Shown here: positions 9,459 to 20,422 of the stretch, in pieces
Layout: the number at the start of each line of letters is the position of its first letter
How positions within the stretch are numbered: the stretch's first letter is position 1
Source of the DNA: Symsagittifera roscoffensis
Lineage: Eukaryota; Xenacoelomorpha; Acoela; Convolutidae
Direction of reading: 5' to 3'
Assembly (NCBI RefSeq): GCF_963678635.1
Contig: NW_026971564.1
Coordinates: 1 to 45,000, forward strand
Length of the DNA stretch: 45,000 nucleotides
Made by a program: the position numbers and the translations under genes
The notes under the pieces: model-generated
The model's database searches: none
What the model was told of the DNA's origin: nothing
The model's input: the letters and a program-made list of their open reading frames with translations, nothing else

Positions 9459-10578
9459 GTGTATGATAATCCTGAGTATGGGTTATAAAATGTAATGTAA
9501 CCAATTGTGTTTTTGGTATATCTGTCGTATTTATATATTACTTCAGTGGTTATAAATGGTGGTGGTAGTGATTGAGCTGTTATTTTGGTGGGTTTAATGG
9601 GTAGGGATGTTGAGTAATGTTATTTAACTTAACTGTGATTTCAAACTTTTATTGTAAACTGTTTTGTTGGAGTATTTGGATATTGTGATCACGGATATCG
9701 TCGTGAATATCTTGGCGATATTGTAATCTATTAAGTGCCCAGTTATGAAGGCGGTTACTTTCTAGATGTTGTCCAAATAATGGTGGAGGTGCTGTAAATG
9801 TATTCCAATCTAGTCTTAAAGGAATATTTGTTGATGCTTGTTCTCGATATTTTGCGTCGAGATTGTTTGGAAAATTTAAGTTAAAAGGTGTCGGTGAAAC
9901 TTGACTAATTGATGGTGTTGATGGAAGTGATAATGTTTCGGATAGTGATGAAGATGTTGTATCTGTAGAAATGTCTATGGGGTCATTGATTAAATTTGGT
10001 TCACCTTGTGTGAATGAATGTGTTGTCCAATATGGTAGTCGTGATGTTTGGTTTGGGGGGTTAAAAGGATTTTCACGTATTTGTTCAGATGTTGGTGTTG
10101 AACCTAAGTAATCTGAGGGTAGGGTTGAAGTGCTTCGTTGTGAAAAAAGTGTAGGGGTTTCTGGTGTGATACCAGTGGGATTTTCTGGAGTGCTTTGTGA
10201 TGGTGATTGAGGTATTTCAAAATGAACTCGGGGAGTTTGGAAATTTCTATTTCGTCGAGGATGTAGCATTTGTCTATTTATTTCCGTTGTACTTTGGTTC
10301 TGACTAAGGTTTCGTATTCTACTTAGTTCTTGTGGTAGTGTTGGGTATAGGTTATATGTTGTTTCACTTAGTGATGCTTGTCGTTGAACTGGTTCTAGTG
10401 GTTCAGATAAACGAGCGTGTCGTTCTTCAAAAGTGTATGGATTATCTTGAAAAGAAATTCGTGTAGATGTTTGAGCGTTTTGAGTAGTTGAAGGTGTTGT
10501 TGGGTTATCTTGGGATGATGTCGGTGAAGACTGACTTTGTGACTGTGGGGTAGCAATTTTTGATAGGTTTTTGATTGA
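9446..10578 (-). pseudogene. ORF-X of element 1 (Ser/Thr/Pro-rich, no AUG at its start)
   Basis: The frame opens at 10578 just after the sTM2 stop and runs to a TAA at 9649-9651. Its first ATG is at 10267-10269, about 100 codons in. In element 2 the equivalent frame continues past this point and ends 13 bases inside the env start, so element 1 has a premature stop and then a 1 bp deletion. The N-terminal two thirds is Ser/Thr/Gln/Pro-rich. The C-terminal part (NWALNRLQYRQDIHDDIRDH) looks folded. There is no signal peptide or membrane segment. Lack of an AUG suggests a spliced message. A conserved CAG before TCTTCACCGACA near the start could be an acceptor. Family unknown. Confidence 0.55.
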
Positions 10579-10583
10579 TTATT

Positions 10584-10772
10584 TTAGTGAACAAGTTTAT
10601 GTTTATTATAATATTCTTCCAAAAAAATAATTAGAAGGATTGTTGCTAGAGCAAATGTGATGATTGCTTTCTTTATACATTTGCAGATGGTCAAAATGAG
10701 GGATGATAAAAATGTTATGAAAATTACAAATAATAGAAAAATATCAGTTCTACTGAAAATAGTTCGTATCAT
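10584..10772 (-). CDS. sTM2: small two-span membrane protein (element 1)
   Basis: This 62-residue ATG frame has two hydrophobic stretches separated by CKCIKK, and a charged C-terminus (EEYYNKHK). Element 2 encodes the same length at 34644-34832 with about 79% identity by my count, and most changes are conservative (I/V/L, Y/F), as expected of a selected membrane protein. It sits between pol and ORF-X, on the envelope side of the element. Size and topology recall viroporins or small hydrophobic virus proteins, but there is no sequence match I can name. A conserved cacaggtacg lies just upstream on the sense strand and may be a splice signal. Confidence 0.6.
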   Translation of the reverse strand: MIRTIFSRTDIFLLFVIFITFLSSLILTICKCIKKAIITFALATILLIIFLEEYYNKHKLVH

Positions 10773-10808
10773 TTAGACAAGTTATATGAACCGTACCTGT
10801 GGATATAA

Positions 10809-11000
10809 TCAAGGGTTTTTGAAAGTTGGAGAAATAGTTCGAATATAGTGTAGAAAATTTAAAAAAATATTACAAAAAATGATTAAGATTATGAGAAAAG
10901 ATTCAAGGATATCAAAAAGAAATTTTATAAAGGTTGCAAGTATCGTAAAAAATTGTTTGAGGTTTATGAAAATTTTAGTGACTGTTTGATAGAAGAGCAT
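10809..11000 (-). CDS. sTM1: small hydrophobic protein (element 1, shorter version)
   Basis: This ATG frame has 63 residues, almost entirely Phe/Ile/Leu-rich, and probably spans the membrane once or twice. The copy in element 2 is 79 residues and its TAA directly abuts the sTM2 ATG. Here a TGA comes earlier, so the C-terminus may be truncated. Conservation with element 2 is in hydrophobic character and position more than exact sequence. Family unknown. Confidence 0.45.
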   Translation of the reverse strand: MLFYQTVTKIFINLKQFFTILATFIKFLFDILESFLIILIIFCNIFLNFLHYIRTISPTFKNP

Positions 11001-11592
11001 TTAAGAAATGACTTCTTGGTCGAATATTTTTTGTTGTTTGGGGCAATTTTCAAGTGTATTCGGATTATTTATTAGTTTTTTGACAAGTGGGTTGAGTTTT
11101 GTAAAAATTTGTTGGGGGCAATTTTTATGGTGATCGGGATGTCGTCTTTTTCTTTATTTTTGTTTGTCAAATGATATGGGGTATGGTGAGATTTTTGTAC
11201 TTTAGGCTAATTAAAATGTTCATTTTGTTACTTTAGGCTAAATTAACAAATTTGTTTGGGGGTATTTGTGGTCTGAGTTGGGGAAATATTGTTGATCTTT
11301 GGGTTATTAGATAAGGGAGGGGTATGGGATTATGGTGATATTTATTTTAGTTGTCAAGTTGGAGTGGTTTGCTTATTTTTTACCTGGAGGTCGTAAATTT
11401 ATAGTTATAGATATGCCTGGAGTTTTATATGATTCGTCTAATTGATCTTAGTTTGAGTTAGAGAAAGTGACGGATTGGATGAATCCTATTGGTCTAAATT
11501 TGAACTAGAATCATTGCGTGTTTGTCAGCATGTTATTTTGAAAAATGGAAATTGAAAATGTTTCAGAGGTTTCAAGACTGTGAAGTATAAAG
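11001..11592 (-). other. Spacer between pol and sTM1 (element 1)
   Basis: About 590 bp without a gene, but alignable to 35073-35682 in element 2. Shared words include gacaagtgggttgag, gttgggggc, ttgatctttgggttattagata, and a direct repeat of ctttaggctaa (sense TTAGCCTAAAG) twice in each element about 30-35 bp apart. A role in making the downstream messages (splice acceptor, internal initiation) is plausible. No signal is decisive. Confidence 0.45.
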
Positions 11593-12579
11593 TTAAAATT
11601 GCTTTCGAAATTCCACTTTCTTTAATATTTTAGATTGGGGGATGAATATTTTATAATTTTTACGTGGTTGATTTCGAAGTCGTGTTGATTTTCTATGTTC
11701 TGATTTGTCGATTTGCTCTTGGGGTATTATTTGTTCGGTCATTTTTCTATTTTTTCTTTCTTTTTGAGATGTTTTTTGGTCTAGGTTTTTCTGATTGTTT
11801 TTGGTGGCGGTTGATTTTGTATTTTGATTTTCGATGGGGATATCATTTTGTTTCTTTGTTGTGTTTTCCGGATGTGGGTCATTTTGGATAACTTTTAAAC
11901 CTGTGAAAGAAGATAATTGAGTTAATTCGCGGAGTGCGTATTCTTTTGGATAATAAGGTAATAGGTTGTTTCGGTGCTGAACGATTTCTTTTTTGTCTGA
12001 GTCGGTAATTTTATATGTGACATCAGTGGGTTTTGCAATTATTTGGTATAGTCCTTTACGAAGGGGTTGTAATTTTTTAGAAATTCCTTTTTGAGTAGTA
12101 AAATTAGGTATTAAAACAAATGTTCCAATTTTTAAAGCGGAGGCTGGTGTAAAACGTGATTTTATTTGTTCATTAATGTTTTGTCTTTGTAATAATTTTT
12201 TTGTTACTTTTTGATAAATTTCATTGTGTTTTTTATCTCTATTTAGAATCCATTCGGTGTGTGTACCGGAGGCTAATTTAAGAATTTGTGGGTGATGAAA
12301 ATGATCTTCATCGTGTGTATGTAAAGGTAGGTTATAACAAATTGAGTCTTTATTTGGTTGACAATAACCTTGTGCGTTTTTATGAGAATTTGCTGTAAAC
12401 ATTATTGGTTTGCGTGGCTTTTGGTTAAAAACCATTTCATATGGTGACATTCCTAGAGTTGTTGTGATTTGTGATTTGTATGCTAAGGGAAATAGTTTTA
12501 CATCTGCTGACCATTCGGTATATCTTGTATCATTTCCGTTGATGATACATCTAAGATATTCTTGTAATGAACGGTTCAT
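11593..12579 (-). pseudogene. pol: Integrase C-terminal part, element 1 pol
   Basis: This segment begins at MNRSLQEYL, just after the catalytic Glu of the D,D,E triad, and runs 328 residues to the end of pol. It contains the GPY/F-type module (here RKGLYQII; element 2 has RKGPYQII, so the Pro is changed to Leu) followed by HRNNLLPYYP, then a Lys/Gln/Asn-rich tail. It is separated from the rest of integrase by a 1 bp deletion near 12660-12668 and a Trp-to-TGA stop at 12601-12603. Confidence 0.85.
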
Positions 12580-12587
12580 ACCTTCGA

Positions 12588-13724
12588 CTAAGCCGATTGT
12601 TCAAGGTGCGTGAGATGTACGTGGTTTGTGTTTAATGTTATAAAAATGACATAGTGTGATAATTCAATATTTATGAATTCTGTACCGTTGTCTGTGACTA
12701 AAATTTCTGGTAGTCCAAATTTTGCTATCCAGTTTTCATAAAGCGTTGTGTACGCATAATAAGCGTTACAATGTGGTACTGGGTTAAGTGCTACATAATG
12801 TGTAAATGCGTCAACAAATACCATAATGTAGGAATTTCCTTCTGATGAGGGTGAAATTGGGCCTTTAGTATCAAATGAGATACGATGATTAAAGTACAAG
12901 CTTTGTCCTTTAAAATCTTGTTTTTGTGCTATTTGTTTTTGATTTGGGTAAGGTTTATTTAGTTGACAGACTATACAATCATTGCATAGTACTTCTATCC
13001 AAATTGGTGCATTTGGGAAGTAAAAGTTTTGTATAAAATTTGAATATGTTTTTTCTGATCCAGAATGTCCTTTAATATTTTGTGTATGTGAGATATTAAA
13101 AGCTATGAGAATCATACTTAAAGGGAGACAGGGGACTGTAGATTCATTTAAGTTATACTCTAAGAGGTCTGTAGTTTCAATAATTGTTGTGTTATTAAAT
13201 TTGCGAAAGTATCGGAGGAGTGTTTTGTTGCCTAGAATGGTTGAATCTGCCTTGATAGGTTTAGTTTTATATTTGTGCCATGATTTTAGTTGTCTAATTA
13301 TTGGGTCAAGATTTTGATATTGTTTTAGTGTTGAAATTGTAATTGTTTCTGTTGGAGGGAGAAAAATGTTTTCAATCTCTAATTTAGATAAGGGTATTGT
13401 ATCAAGTGGGTCGTGGAGGTCAAAAACTTGATTTATTGTGTATTTTGAATCGTTTGTTTGTGGTCCTGATAAATTGATTTTATCAGTTAAATTTTCTTTT
13501 TCAATTAGTGGAAAATGGTCTTTTTTAGGCGGGTGTTGTTTTGTTCTTTTTTGTTGGGTGTTATTTTTTATCCATTGAGAATATGGGATTGGTTTAAAAG
13601 TTGATGTTCCAAGTAGATCAACTTCAAAGTGATTATTTTGACAATCTAAATAAAGTGGGAAATGTTGTAAACTATTTATTTGTGATTGTTCAACGTCAGT
13701 TTTTACTGCATATTTGCATTCCAA
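12588..13724 (-). pseudogene. pol: Integrase N-terminal and core part, element 1 pol
   Basis: A 378-codon open segment from MECKYAVKTD. It includes a His-His/Cys-Cys zinc-binding module (HTQNIKGHSG ... CNDCIVC) and the first two catalytic Asp of the DDE triad (RISFDTKGP and VTDNGTEF). The frame breaks just after the second Asp by a 1 bp deletion, so the third catalytic residue lies in the next segment. It joins the upstream RNase H segment through another frameshift near 13840-13862. Confidence 0.85.
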
Positions 13725-13803
13725 TCGGGGTGATGTTTCGTTTTCTGCAAGGTAGAATTTTATGTTTTTGGGTATTTCAACTGTTGTTTTTCGTGTAAGT
13801 AAT

Positions 13804-14790
13804 TCAGGTGGCGTATTTAGACTTAAGGTGTCTGGTAGTGCAACATCTGGTATTTGCGGTCCAAACTATATGTAAGTTTGGAAATTTCATTAGAATTAGT
13901 TGAAATCTGTAAACGCGGTGGTTTGGATTAGACTTTTGTGTAAAAAGAAAGATGATTGGCTTATGGTCTGTGAATAGAACTGTGGGATGTTTTGATCCAA
14001 GTATCAGAAATTCATATTCTGTTAGTGTATATATTATGGCTGTACATTCTCTCATTAGAGTTGAGATTCGTAGCTCTGCTTGAGTGAATAATCGAGAATT
14101 TGCTGATATGAGGTTCATTTTATTTGTACCATTATGTGATTGTAATAACGCTGCACCGATGCCAAAGTTCGAAGCATCGCACATTGCATAAAATGGTTGA
14201 TCAGGGTCTGGAATTGTGTTTGAAATTTGTTCAGTTAAAAGTTTCTTTATTTCTTCAAATCGTGCTTGATGTTCTGTATTCCATTCAAAATTATTTTGTT
14301 GTCTAAGGATGTTATAGAATGGTCGTAGATATAATTGCATTTTATGAACATATTTGCTTAAAAAGTTTAACATTCCAAGAAATTCTTGGATTTTCTTTTT
14401 ATTTGTTGGTGGTTGAAGTTTTTGAATAGCGTCAATGCGTGATTTCAATGGAGTGATTGTTTTTCTTTCTATATTATGTCCTAAGAATTTAACTCTTGTC
14501 AAAAAGAAGTGTGATTTATCGGGGGCGGCCTTCAGATTTTCGTTCTGAAGTATTTGGTGATATTTTTCTAAAACATTGAACATTTCTTCTTTTGTTTGTG
14601 ATTGCATAAAAACATCGTCTAAATAGGTGATTGCCTTTTTCTTGAGTATTAGTGGTCTAAAAATTTTGATCATAAAAGCTGAAAATGCTGCTGGTCCTAT
14701 GGATATTCCATAGAATAAGCGGTTGAATTCATATTGTTGGTTTCCAATAACAAATTGTGTTAAACGTCGTGATTGTTCATCTAGTGGCAT
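13804..14790 (-). pseudogene. pol: RT palm and RNase H part, element 1 pol
   Basis: 328 codons from MPLDEQSRR. The RT box YLDD (ITYLDDVF) with FYGISIGPAAFSAFM before it and KFLGHNI after it is typical of Ty3/gypsy RT. RNase H follows with DASNFGIGAALLQ, RECTAIIY and FTDHKP. The segment ends in an out-of-frame tail where the NLALPDTLSR motif of element 2 is lost to a net 1 bp gain. It lies in the same frame as the upstream RT segment and is separated only by a stop. Confidence 0.9.
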
Positions 14791-15258
14791 TTAATTGTAT
14801 GCACTATTCATATCGGCGGTTGTAAAGTATTTGCCGTTTATTTTTGTTAAAATAACTTGTATTGGTTCAATGGGCCAATTACATTTTGATTCATCTATGA
14901 GTGAATTGAGGTATCTAGCATCGAGAACGATTTTTAATGATTCTCCTTTAGCTAGAATGATAACGGGGTTGATAAATGTGTTGCCTTTTGGTTGTTTCTC
15001 TTTATTAACTGGTGATATAATGTTGTATTGTTCTAAAATGTCGAGTAATCTGTTCACTTTATCGTGTAAGTGAATTGGTACTTTACTTGCTCTCTGTTTT
15101 TTGAAAACTGCGTCTGGTTTTAACGGGAGATGTAGTGATGAGCTGATTTTGCCAACATCGAATTTGGATGTTGCATAGACTGATGAATATTTAATTAGCT
15201 GTTTGGCTAAATTTTCAAAGTCGTCTTGTGTTATTTGTGAATGTTGGAAATTAAACAT
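14791..15258 (-). pseudogene. pol: RT N-terminal part, element 1 pol (ends in CAA-to-TAA stop)
   Basis: 155 codons with RT fingers and palm motifs: NPVIILAKGESLKIVLDAR and KYFTTADMNSAYN, whose Asp is the first catalytic Asp of RT. The TAA at 14791-14793 corresponds to CAA in element 2. Upstream, a 1 bp gain near 15350-15360 separates it from gag-protease. Repeating the comparison with element 2 shows the ancestral frame continued straight from protease into RT. Confidence 0.9.
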
Positions 15259-15289
15259 TGTTTAAAATTTCTGTTGATCCTCTGTGTAG

Positions 15290-18200
15290 TTACTTATGTT
15301 GAATGTAGGTTTGAAATATGGAGTTTTTGTGAAATAATCCGTATTTCCGTTTTTTGTTACTTATTATATTATTTATAGATAATTCTTCATTAAGAATTGT
15401 GGATTGGCAAATATCTAATAATTGGAGTATATTATTTACGCGATAGGCTTTTTCGTGTATTGGTGATATTGTAGCGTTGGTTTTGCAATAGCCTAAAAGT
15501 CCTAAAGGTAATGTTACTTGGTAAGGTGTGTTGTTATAGACATGTAAGGAAATAATATCTGAATTCGAGTTTTTCAAATATTTTATTGAAGAGATTGTGA
15601 TTTTGAAAAATTTATGAATAGGTTTGAATTCAAAATCTGACATATAAAATTTTTGTTTGTTTTGTTCTTTATCATATTGGTGAACTTGTTTGATTGAAAA
15701 ATTATAGATGTTTCCTGATAGTGGTTTCAAGTGTTTTCTTTGTTGATTAAATATCGGGTAAAATTTTGAAAAGAATGGTGGTTGTTTATTTAATCTTTGA
15801 AAAAATGTTACGGATGTGTCTTTTGTTTTTGTATATTTATCTTTGATTAGTATTTTACTATTCAAGATGTTGATTGTTGGTATATACTTCGAGATAAATG
15901 GTATTCCAATAATATTATGTTTAATATCAGTGATATGGAATATTTGTTTAAATGGCTTATTTAAAATTTTGCTTTGCTCCATTGTTCTTGTGGGGAGAAG
16001 AAATAATTGGATTTTTCCGTAGTTTATTAATGTTGATCCCTGTGCTGTTGCTAACTTACTGGAGGTTTCAAGAGGTGTTAGTTTTGGGTGTAAAGTTTTT
16101 ATTTCATTCCATGTGGGAATGTTTATTATATTTGATTCTGCTCCTGAAGCAATTAAAAAATCAATTTCAAGATCTGGTGGTTGAAATTCTTTGTTTCTTG
16201 GACTTTCTAAGAGAAATGGTATTGTCCAAATTTTTTCTTTGGGTTGTTCTTTTTGTATATTTTGATAGATGTGGTTTGTGTTCAAACATTTTCTTTTATC
16301 ATTTTCAGAGGGTTGATTTGTAGTGTTAATTCTATTAGTTTCTTGCGTCGTTGGTGTGGAATGTATGGGTTTAGTATAATAATTTTGAAGAAATTCTGAT
16401 TGATTTTCATATATGTGTGATGAAAAAGGTTGTTCATATATTACAGATTCATAGTCATTTTCGACTTTTATCATATTGATGGAGAGAGTGTTTTCTGTGT
16501 CGCTTTCTGAATCTGATGATCCACAGTTTATTTGATTGAGTTGTAACGTATCAGTTACTGTGTCATCAATACCTGGAGGGTCTGATGTTGTTTCTGGATT
16601 AGACTGTACTTGATTGATTTGTCTTTGATGTTTAGGTGTACTACTTCTGTGGCGATTATTAGAATTATTATAGTGATTATTATTCCGGTGTGGTGATTGG
16701 GAATAACTTCTATAACGATTATTATAACTTGAGTGTCGATTTTGTGAATTATTTCGCGATCTATTTTGATAATTGCTGTTTGGTCTGTTGTATGAGTTAT
16801 TTCTTGATCGGTTGTTTGGATAATACTGATTTCGATTGTTTGAATAACTTCTATTTCGATTATTAGAGTAGTTTCTATTTCTATTATATGATGAGTTTCG
16901 TGATTGATTGTTTGAATAGTATCTATTTCGTGATTGGGAATTAGATCTAGAAACAAACTGTGTTGTGTTTGAATTAGATCTGGAGTAGTTATTTCTACTA
17001 TTTGGTCTATTGTAGTGATTTTGTGACGAATTTGGTGTGTTTCTTCGTTCTGGCGATCTTCCTCTATAACTTGAGTTATGTGGTGATTGATTTCTTGTAT
17101 AATTTTTATTGTTCGGAAGTGGTTTTCCGGAACTATTGTTGCTGTATACATTTTTGTTTGGTAGATTTTGATCTTTCTTCATATATTCATAGAATGACTT
17201 ATTTGGTTCTTTGTATTTTTGAGGTTTATTTTGACTATCTTGCTGTTTTTGTCTACATTCAGAAATACTATGTCCGTATCGTCGGCAATAATTACACCAT
17301 TTCTTGAAAGATGGTTTGCCTTTAAAGTTTGGGTTCTTTTCGTAAATATTGAGTATTTCAGTGATTTTTTCAACGAGGTCTGTGTCTGATTCCTGTATAA
17401 TGTTAATATTTGTGGGAGTCGTTTCAATTCTGTTAACGTATTGTAATTTCAGATTTTCCGTTTCTTCTAGTTTCATTGTGATTTCTGCTTGTTCTAATTT
17501 GTCTACTAGTTTTCGAAAATCTAAATCGGGTTCTCGAATTGAAGAAGGATGGGATGCTCTCTTTTTTATTGCTATTTTCCTTAATTGTGGTGTTAAGGTC
17601 ATCATTAAGATTTCTGTCATCTTTGTGTTTTTATAGTCGTGTGTATTTAGTGAATATGCTTTTCGAACTAGTGTTTCGATTCGTACTGCTAATTGCTTGA
17701 TGGTTTCGTTTGGTAATCTGCGAATCTCATTACATAAAACTCTTTGTTGTTGTTTGTTTCTTTCGGAGTCAAACATTTTTGAAAATTCTTGTGTAAACCT
17801 TTTCCAATTTGATTTTATTTCTAGGGGCAATACTGAAAACCATTTTTGGGCTGCGCCATCTAAGGTTGTTTGTATCAACGCTGTGCGTCGATGTATCCAG
17901 TTTTGATGTAGTGGCGTATTAATTGGTTCAGGTCCAATGTTTAAAATCAAGTTTGCTGTTACTGCATTTAAATAATCTTCTACAGAGTATTCAGGGTCTG
18001 TTCCTGTGAAAACCATTAAAGGTTTATTTGATGTTATTGATGATCCACCCATAAGGTATGGATTCATTGTCATTTGTTTTGATTCTGCTGCATTTGGCAT
18101 TTGAGAAAAATTTGAAAGTTGATTTCTTGTTATTTCGTGTTGTTGAAGATAATATGGGAGTGGTATTTCATTTTGCATTTGTGTTGGTTGATACGAGTGT

Positions 18201-19825
18201 GTAATCATTGGGTTTTGTTGTTGAATTGGTTGAAAAGATTGTGTATTAATTGGGTTTTGTTGCTGAATTGGTTGTTGATTTTGTGTATCTATTGGTTGTG
18301 GAGAACAAATTCGATGATTCGTATGTGGTTTCTGTATTCCTTGTCCACGATATTCTTGATTATAGGGTGCAAATATATCTGGTTGTAAGAAATCATCATC
18401 TGAGGATAAATAATCCATTTGATAAGATGTCTGTTTTTTATTTTTATTTTGTTGAAAAAATGGGTAATTTTCACTACGATCCTGTGAAGGATGTAAATTT
18501 GTTTGGAAATTTACTGAATTAGGTGGTGCCATTGGGTTATCCCAGTTTCGAGATCTTGTATAATGGCTAAATTTTTTTCGTGGTTGATAATTTGTTTTTG
18601 ATGGATGTGTATAATTATAATTATGGTCTGCAAAATTGTTTCTAGTGAACGTTTTGCGTGTTTTTGGTGGTATTGTCATGGGTCTGTATGTTTGGTAATC
18701 CATATGTGAATATTTTGGGGCAACCGAAGGTTTAACGGTTGATTGTAAGGTTACCTGTGTTTGTGAAGGATTTGTATTTCTTGGTGTTGTTAAATTTGGA
18801 CGTATTGGTGAAATACTTTCTTGTGTAGTTGTTGTGTGTACGATTTCTTCATTTATGAAGTGTGATGGTGTCTGGATATCTTGTTGAGTAAGATTCCTAG
18901 TTCCATTGAGGTTTTCATTGTGTATGACTGTAGAGTTTAAACTATTATTTTGTGTATCGGGTAAAAATGTATTATAGTTTAATGGTGTTGCATCAATGGT
19001 TAATGGTATTACTCTTACATAATCTCTTATGTAAGATATCGTACTTATTGCTTGACTTGAGATTGATTGTGGGAAGTTTATAAATGCGTGATGAGACCAT
19101 TCGGGGTCCCAAACATAGTCTGATTGTTCTGTGATAGCGGTATCATCGTTTGAGTTTTGGGGTCTAAAATTTTTTCTTGCTTGTGAAATTAAATCAATAT
19201 TGTGTGTGAAATAATCTATTATGAACCATGCCAAAATTTTTTGTAGATCGTGTTTTGTATGTTGTGAAACTTCGTCTTTCGTGAAATTTTCTTTAATGAT
19301 GTTTAGATAACTAGAGAGTAGTGTGATTTCATGTTGTACTCTTATATGTTTTGATGTTTCTGTCGGTGAGACATTTGGTATTGGGATTTCGTTTTCTAAT
19401 ATCGAGATATAACTATATATTATTGCGAAAACTTCATTGGTGAATATGGAGTTTGCTCTTTGTGAATTATGATATTGGATGCTTTTTATTTATTCTGAAA
19501 ATACTTTTGAAAATTCTAAATCAAGATCGTCTGTTTGAATTATATATTTGCTATGATTATGGTTTGGTGTGGTGAATTCTATGGAGTAGATTCCATATTG
19601 TTGTGTTAGGTTACATATATCTTTTAGATAGTGATCAATGATTTGTCTTTTGATTTTTACATCTGGGAACTCTGTTTTACATGGACTGATTCCGGGTTCA
19701 AATAAATTTAAGAGTAAATTTTTGCAAAATATATGTTGTCCTCTATCAGTGGTTGCATCTACTATAAAAGGGAAGATATCATCATCATCTGGACTTTCTT
19801 CACCTGGGGTGTGCGTTGAGCTCAT
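15290..19825 (-). pseudogene. gag: Gag-protease of element 1 (one stop; protease Asp replaced)
   Basis: The frame runs 1,511 codons from the ATG at 19823-19825, broken only by a TAA at codon 112 (19490-19492; TAT in element 2). The N-terminal third is long and Gln/Asn/Thr/Pro-rich. A retrotransposon Gag capsid-type region starts near residue 600 (MVFTGTDPEYSVEDY ... GAAQKWF). An Arg/Asn/Ser/Tyr-rich nucleocapsid follows a CCHC knuckle near 842-855 (CNYCRRYGHSISEC). Retropepsin lies near residue 1225, where the catalytic motif reads ASG instead of DSG (GCT at 16148-16150), followed by the NIIGIPF signature. A downstream 1 bp gain shifts the last residues out of the pol frame. The ATG overlaps the end of ORF0 by 26 bases in another frame. 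Confidence 0.88.
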
Positions 19826-20267
19826 TTTTTCGTTCGATGACTGTTAGTATGTAATTATTAATGTGTCTAATTGGTTGATTCCAATTGTATAAATGTACTG
19901 GTTTGTGTTTATACTGCTTTTTTATTTTTCTTTTTCCTCTTTTTGATGAATTTGAAGTTGTTTCTGAGTCAGAGAAATATAATTGATCGTGAATTGGGCA
20001 ATTTTTATCTATTGAATCTTTTAGTTTGTAAAGTTCGTCTAAACTGTTTGTTTCTGATTCTGAAAACGCGTTTCGGTTTTTTGAAAATCTTTTTCGTGTT
20101 ATTTGTCTTTGTTTAGTTATTATTTTTCTCTTTAGTGTTTGTCGTTTTGTTCGAATGTATCCAACTGTTTGTGTATGAGGTGTGATTACAAGGTCGTATT
20201 TTTTGTTATCTATTTCACAATTGTGTAAAACGATTGTTTGTTTATTTCCTAGGTTTTTAAATGACAT
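19800..20267 (-). CDS. ORF0 of element 1: basic 155-aa protein before gag, unknown
   Basis: This is the first sizeable gene after the leader, starting MSFKNLGNKQTIVLHNC. It has a strongly basic middle (KRQTLKRKII ... RQITRKRF), an acidic Ser/Glu patch, and a second basic cluster (SSKRGKRKIKKQYKHK). The second cluster looks like a nuclear-localisation or RNA-binding signal. The copy in element 2 (154 residues) is intact and similar throughout. The last 26 bases overlap the gag start in a different frame, so gag may be reached by leaky scanning or reinitiation. No homologue comes to mind. A nucleic-acid-binding or export factor is only a guess from charge. Confidence 0.65.
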   Translation of the reverse strand: MSFKNLGNKQTIVLHNCEIDNKKYDLVITPHTQTVGYIRTKRQTLKRKIITKQRQITRKRFSKNRNAFSESETNSLDELYKLKDSIDKNCPIHDQLYFSDSETTSNSSKRGKRKIKKQYKHKPVHLYNWNQPIRHINNYILTVIERKNELNAHPR

Positions 20268-20422
20268 AAGGTTTAGGATGACGGATGCAAAAGGTTGTTA
20301 AGTGATTTCTATTTGCTTAAACTGTTAGTCCTTACGATTTTTTGGTTAGCTTAACCTGGGTCTATTTGTTCAGGGTTGGATAGAAAAGTATATCTATTCC
20401 GAAGAATGATTTTTACTTTCTC

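Noticed and set aside
16555-17151. Ile/Thr/Glu-rich 198-codon frame inside gag, and a similar one at 40688-40972
   Set aside because: Out-of-frame reading of the Arg/Asn/Ser-rich nucleocapsid repeats. No independent features.
19820-19840. A AAA AAT heptamer at the ORF0/gag overlap as a -1 frameshift site
   Set aside because: The heptamer is in the ORF0 frame, but a -1 slip leads straight into TGA, and gag lies in the +1 frame. Leaky scanning or reinitiation is more likely.
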